A stretch of DNA of 64,000 bases from Helopsaltes ochotensis (Eukaryota > Chordata > Aves > Passeriformes > Locustellidae), in NCBI GenBank assembly GCA_013400155.1, contig VXBM01000017.1:62001-126000 (forward strand), given 5' to 3'. This document shows positions 61,001 through 64,000 of this stretch, one piece after another. A program made the translations under genes and the position numbers. How positions within the stretch are numbered: position 1 is the first letter of the stretch; each line of letters starts with the position of its first letter. The notes beneath the pieces are model-generated. The model did no database searches. It saw only the letters and a program-made list of their open reading frames with translations, and was not told where the DNA came from.

Positions 61001-62295
61001 CGGACACACAACACAAAAGACTAAAACAGAACAAAAGATAGATGACTAATGTAGTAAGGATTAGTGGTGTGGTCGCTTGTGGTCACTGTGAAAACTGTAC
61101 TTAGAAATGATGCCTCATAAATTCAACCCAAAATATTTTCTGGGTTATAAATGATTGTGCTTCAATCTTACAAAAATATTTTTAACTGAATTTGACTATA
61201 ACTAAATTTAGTTATAATTAGAATTTGAAAGAAAACGTTCAGCACTGCCCAAAATATTGTGATTATTTACAACCATGAGAGTACAGAAAACACTTTCTAA
61301 AAAAACTAAATATATCATTAAGGTAGACCAGAAATGCATTCTGGAAAATTTATCTTTGGAATATGTTTAGGACATGCAAGAAATATAATATTAGTTACCA
61401 TTAACTGTTTGCAAAGCTTTGTCATACCTGGGCTCTCAGGCATAATGTAAAGGCAAAACTTACACCTGCTGTTCCATTCCCATTTATTATTGTAGATAGA
61501 TTTTTCACTCCAAAAAATGGTGTAGTTTATAAATGGTAAAGAATTCAGGTTTTATACAGTTATAATGTCTTCTTCCACTTCTATCAAGCAAAAAGAAAGC
61601 AAACAAATTTAACTTATAAAAAAAGAAATCAGACCACAAACTCCAAGAAAACACTTAAGCAATATCTCCAAGAGGCAAAAAACCAACCAACCAACCAAAC
61701 CCCCTCCCCAAAATCTGTAAAAAACTCCCACCAAATAAACAAACTAACAAAAATCACCAACCAAAACCAAAGATAATTTACAAAAGGAAAAACCTCTTTC
61801 CATTTTCAGAATCTGCTAGTGGTAGTTGTTTTTCTTCATTTGTTTGTTTTTATAGAAAGGCAGGAGAAGGAGGACCTAAGGATTACTAACAAAACAGCTC
61901 TTTCTTTTACCACACGCAGTACCAGTGATTGCAGATTTATCCAGATCAGTTACTTATTCTGAAGATGGTGCCCTGCAACCACTATGTAAATACAGTCTGA
62001 AATAGAAGAAGCAAACAAAATATGAAAGAAATATCTTTTCCCTAAATTGTATGTATAGAGTTATGTCATATAAAAATTGTTCAAGGACACACATACTGAG
62101 TTTTTCAGAAACTCAGACATACACACGTTCAGTTTTGCTTTATGATCAACACGCAGAAATCTTCACTTATTAAGTTTAGGCTTCGAATTACTGACGAGCT
62201 ACAGAATTGCTGATTATTTAGAAGAGGCTAAGAGAGGTTTAGTTTCAACTGTCTTTTCCAGTTTAAGAGCTGGGGTTCATCAAGAGAAAACAGCT
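58089..62295. other. Noncoding sequence, no gene seen
   Basis: Holds an (AG)7 tract at 58915-58928 and a perfect 20-base palindrome at 61197-61216. A minus-strand open frame of 149 codons lies at 60565-61014, without a convincing domain. CCAA simple repeats lie at 61681-61699. No RNA gene seen. Confidence 0.6.
61197..61216. repeat. Perfect 20-bp palindrome
   Basis: The 10-base half TATAACTAAA is followed immediately by its exact reverse complement TTTAGTTATA. It could extrude as a cruciform or bind a dimeric factor; an AT-rich chance event is also possible. Confidence 0.9.
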
Positions 62296-62430
62296 GAAAA
62301 GAACTTCAAAACAAACAGAAAGATGTGGCTCTTTACATAAAGTAGTAAACCTGTGAAATTCCTTGCCAGAGGCTACTGGGAAGCTTACATGAACTCCAAG
62401 GGAGACTGAGATCTGTTACAGGTTAGTAAA
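62296..62430 (+). mobile_element. Ancient CR1-type LINE remnant (3' region)
   Basis: The block order 'CTTCAAAACAAACAGAAAGA', 'CTCTTTACATAAAGTAGTAA', 'CTGTGAAATTCCTTGCCAGA', 'GGCTACTGGGAAGC' and 'GAACTCCAAGGGAGACTG' follows the CR1 family 3' region. There the sense strand reads roughly 'tttaaaacaaacag...ttctttacacaa...ctgtggaactcgctgccacaggaggttgtggaagc...ttcaagagagggctgga'. Highly diverged, so an old insertion. Not coding. Confidence 0.68.
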
Positions 62431-62970
62431 CAAACTTAACTGAAAAAAGTCAAATGCTGGAAAGAGTGCTAACGGGGAATATCATATATGCTTGCTCAGT
62501 TCTTCTCCAGAGATTTGCTTCTGGACACACTTAGAGAAGACTGGGCCACTTGGGCAGCTGCTCAGAGCCAGGGAGAGCAATCTACGTATCCTTACGTTAT
62601 GCTTTGGGAGGCACATGGTCATTGAGGTCCTTTACTCTTCACCAGCTTCATCCTTTTTTCTACATGCAGTTCCCTGTCGTGCACAGGGACTGGTTACCAA
62701 TATGAATACAGCACTTACAGTCCCTAGAATGCTTTCTCAAAAGCATTGAAACCATCAATCATTTGGTTTCCTACTCCAGCTTAAGAAGCTACAACTAATT
62801 CTGTTCCTCTGGAGACTATTCAGATTCCTGTTTACACTTATTTTGGCTAGTAGCTATCACATATCTTCCATGAAAGAGCAACCTACCCTTTTACCAACCC
62901 GACTGGTACCACTTTCTTTTTCAGAAAGGCGGAGGTCAAATAACCATAAAAAATAACCATATTTCTGCAT
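62431..62970. other. Noncoding spacer between two CR1 pieces
   Basis: About 540 bases of unique-looking sequence. The 85-codon frame at 62492-62749 has no domain. Confidence 0.55.
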
Positions 62971-63292
62971 ATCACAGTCACAGAGTAAGATGAATTGGAA
63001 GGGATCCTCAAGGATCACTGTGCTGTCCCTGCACAGCACCCTCCTTGAGAGTCACACCATGTGCCCGAGAGCACTGTCCAAATGCTCCTTGAGCTCTGTC
63101 AGGCTGGTGCTGTGACCACTGCCCTGGGGAGCTGTGCCGGTGCCCAAACACCCTCTGCGTGAAGAACCTTTTTATAATATCCAAACTAAACCTCCCCTGA
63201 CAACTTGAGGCCATTCCCTCATTCCTGTCGCTGCTCACCACAGAGCAGAGATCAGCGTCTGCCCTCCTCGCCCCCTCACAGGGAAGTTGTAG
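62971..63292 (-). mobile_element. CR1 LINE, 5'-truncated 3' UTR copy
   Basis: On the plus strand it starts ATCACAGTCACAGAGTAAGA / TGAATTGGAAGGGATCCTCA, the antisense of a CR1 3' end. It continues through 'CTCCTTGAGCTCTGTCAGGC', 'TGACCACTGCCCTGGGGAGC', 'CCCTCTGCGTGAAGAACC' and 'CACCACAGAGCAGAGATCAG' to 'GGGAAGTTGTAG'. These are familiar landmarks of a CR1 subfamily common in Neoaves. Only the 3' untranslated part is present, as usual for 5'-truncated CR1 insertions. It is less diverged than the copies at 17.0 and 62.3 kb. The minus frame at 63008-63241 is part of the repeat, not a gene. Confidence 0.88.
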
Positions 63293-63549
63293 TTATGACT
63301 AATGACTTTCCAAGGCTCCTCTCTGAGGTCGTTCTTCAGCCATCTTACAAATACCATGGTGCACATGCAGTGCTATGATACAGACAAGTATCAACACCTC
63401 AAATAAACGTGAAGATGACAGTTCCTGCTTAAACACAAACTCAGTCTTTTCCTAAGTACAGATTCCCTCCACAGTCAGAAGAGTGACAGACGAGCCTGAC
63501 TTTCCACCCGCTGTAATAATCTAGTAGCAACTTCCCAGGCCCATACACA
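63293..63549. other. Noncoding sequence, nothing recognised
   Basis: Unique sequence following the CR1 truncation point. The first 50 bases could be extremely diverged CR1 ('CTCCTCTCTGAGG'), but the match is not convincing. Confidence 0.5.
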
Positions 63550-63800
63550 TGTGTAGGATGCCACAATGAAATGTCTGATTACAACTGCTACAGCTGTTCA
63601 AAGTTGATAGAACATTTAATAGATTATTAATGTGTATGCTCTGTTTAATTTTCTGCCCTGCTGGCACTAATATTTAATCAGATTTTGGATAAATTCTTCT
63701 CTTCTAATTGAGTTTACAAAGCCTTGATAATCATATGCAGCTGACAGAAGAATTTACTTCTTTTTAAGTCACCTCTGTTCTTTATGCTATAGATTCCTAA
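63550..63800. promoter_or_regulatory. Candidate noncoding regulatory element
   Basis: Repeat-free AT-rich block with AATAGATTATTAATG at 63618-63632, TAATATTTAATCAGATT at 63668-63684, CTAATTGAG at 63706-63714 and TTGATAATCATATGCAG at 63724-63740 (GATA-like, homeodomain and E-box words side by side). Enhancer role is inferred from motif density. Confidence 0.3.
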
Positions 63801-64000
63801 AGAGAAACATGTTTCCAAAAGGAAATCATAGTCATTTAATAGATTTTTACTATTTCAGCCAATACAGGCTCTCTAGATTTCAGTATTTTAAAATAGATTT
63901 TATTTATGAGCATTAAAAATCCTTCCTCCTCCCCCATTTTGCCTCATATCACCAGCTGTGATAATTTCAGACAGAGCCTGTCACTTCAGGTTTATTTTTT
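63801..64000. other. Noncoding AT-rich sequence to window end
   Basis: No frame, RNA gene or repeat recognised. Confidence 0.6.

Noticed and set aside
63008..63241. 77-codon minus-strand frame
   Set aside because: Lies entirely inside the CR1 3' untranslated region, which is noncoding.

Overview
The window looks like a piece of a bird chromosome: vertebrate, AT-rich (about 38-40% GC by eye, not counted) and almost free of recent repeats. Its recognisable repeats are CR1 (chicken repeat 1) LINE pieces, one LTR-like stretch, and very old sauropsid or amniote debris (MIR, L2-type tail, short palindromic elements). The CR1 3' region at 62971-63292 resembles a form I know from Neoaves. No mammalian SINE or L1 and no bacterial gene organisation is visible.

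I find no protein-coding exon I can defend. The open frames are 60-165 codons, lack recognisable domains, and fit chance expectation in 64 kb of such sequence. The 344-codon frame at 41016-42050 is an artefact of an assembly gap. The window is best read as intergenic or long-intronic sequence, a gene desert, with several stretches whose texture (TAATTA, TGACAG and CATTGT motif clusters, few repeats) is what conserved developmental enhancers often look like. Conservation cannot be shown from one sequence, so these are only candidates.

Layout: 1-6.0 kb is unique AT-rich sequence with a GC-rich patch at 1.27-1.61 kb. A MIR lies at 6.06 kb and a candidate element with POU-like and ERR/SF1-like sites at 8.64-8.88 kb. 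Old palindromic repeats lie at 9.2 and 9.6 kb, candidate elements at 14.4-15.0 kb, and a broken CR1 with an internal deletion at 17.0-17.5 kb. A candidate element with paired TAATTA sites is at 19.8 kb and a probable LTR at 21.2-21.6 kb. More candidates follow at 22.4-23.35, 28.2, 31.2, 35.3-36.1 and 39.9-40.2 kb. A CpG-rich patch lies at 33.0 kb.

At 40.95-41.02 kb a very CpG-dense sequence runs straight into a 996-base gap (41023-42018). This is the best place in the window for a missing CpG-island promoter and first exon. After the gap come candidates at 44.1-44.5 and 49.4-49.9 kb, scattered ancient repeats between 45 and 58 kb, an old CR1 remnant at 62.3 kb, a younger minus-strand CR1 at 63.0 kb and a last candidate at 63.55-63.8 kb.

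I see no previously undescribed gene system. The items most worth a second look are the gap-side CpG island, the TGACAG cluster at 35.4-36.06 kb, and the duplicated palindromic TAATTA site at 24.2 kb.
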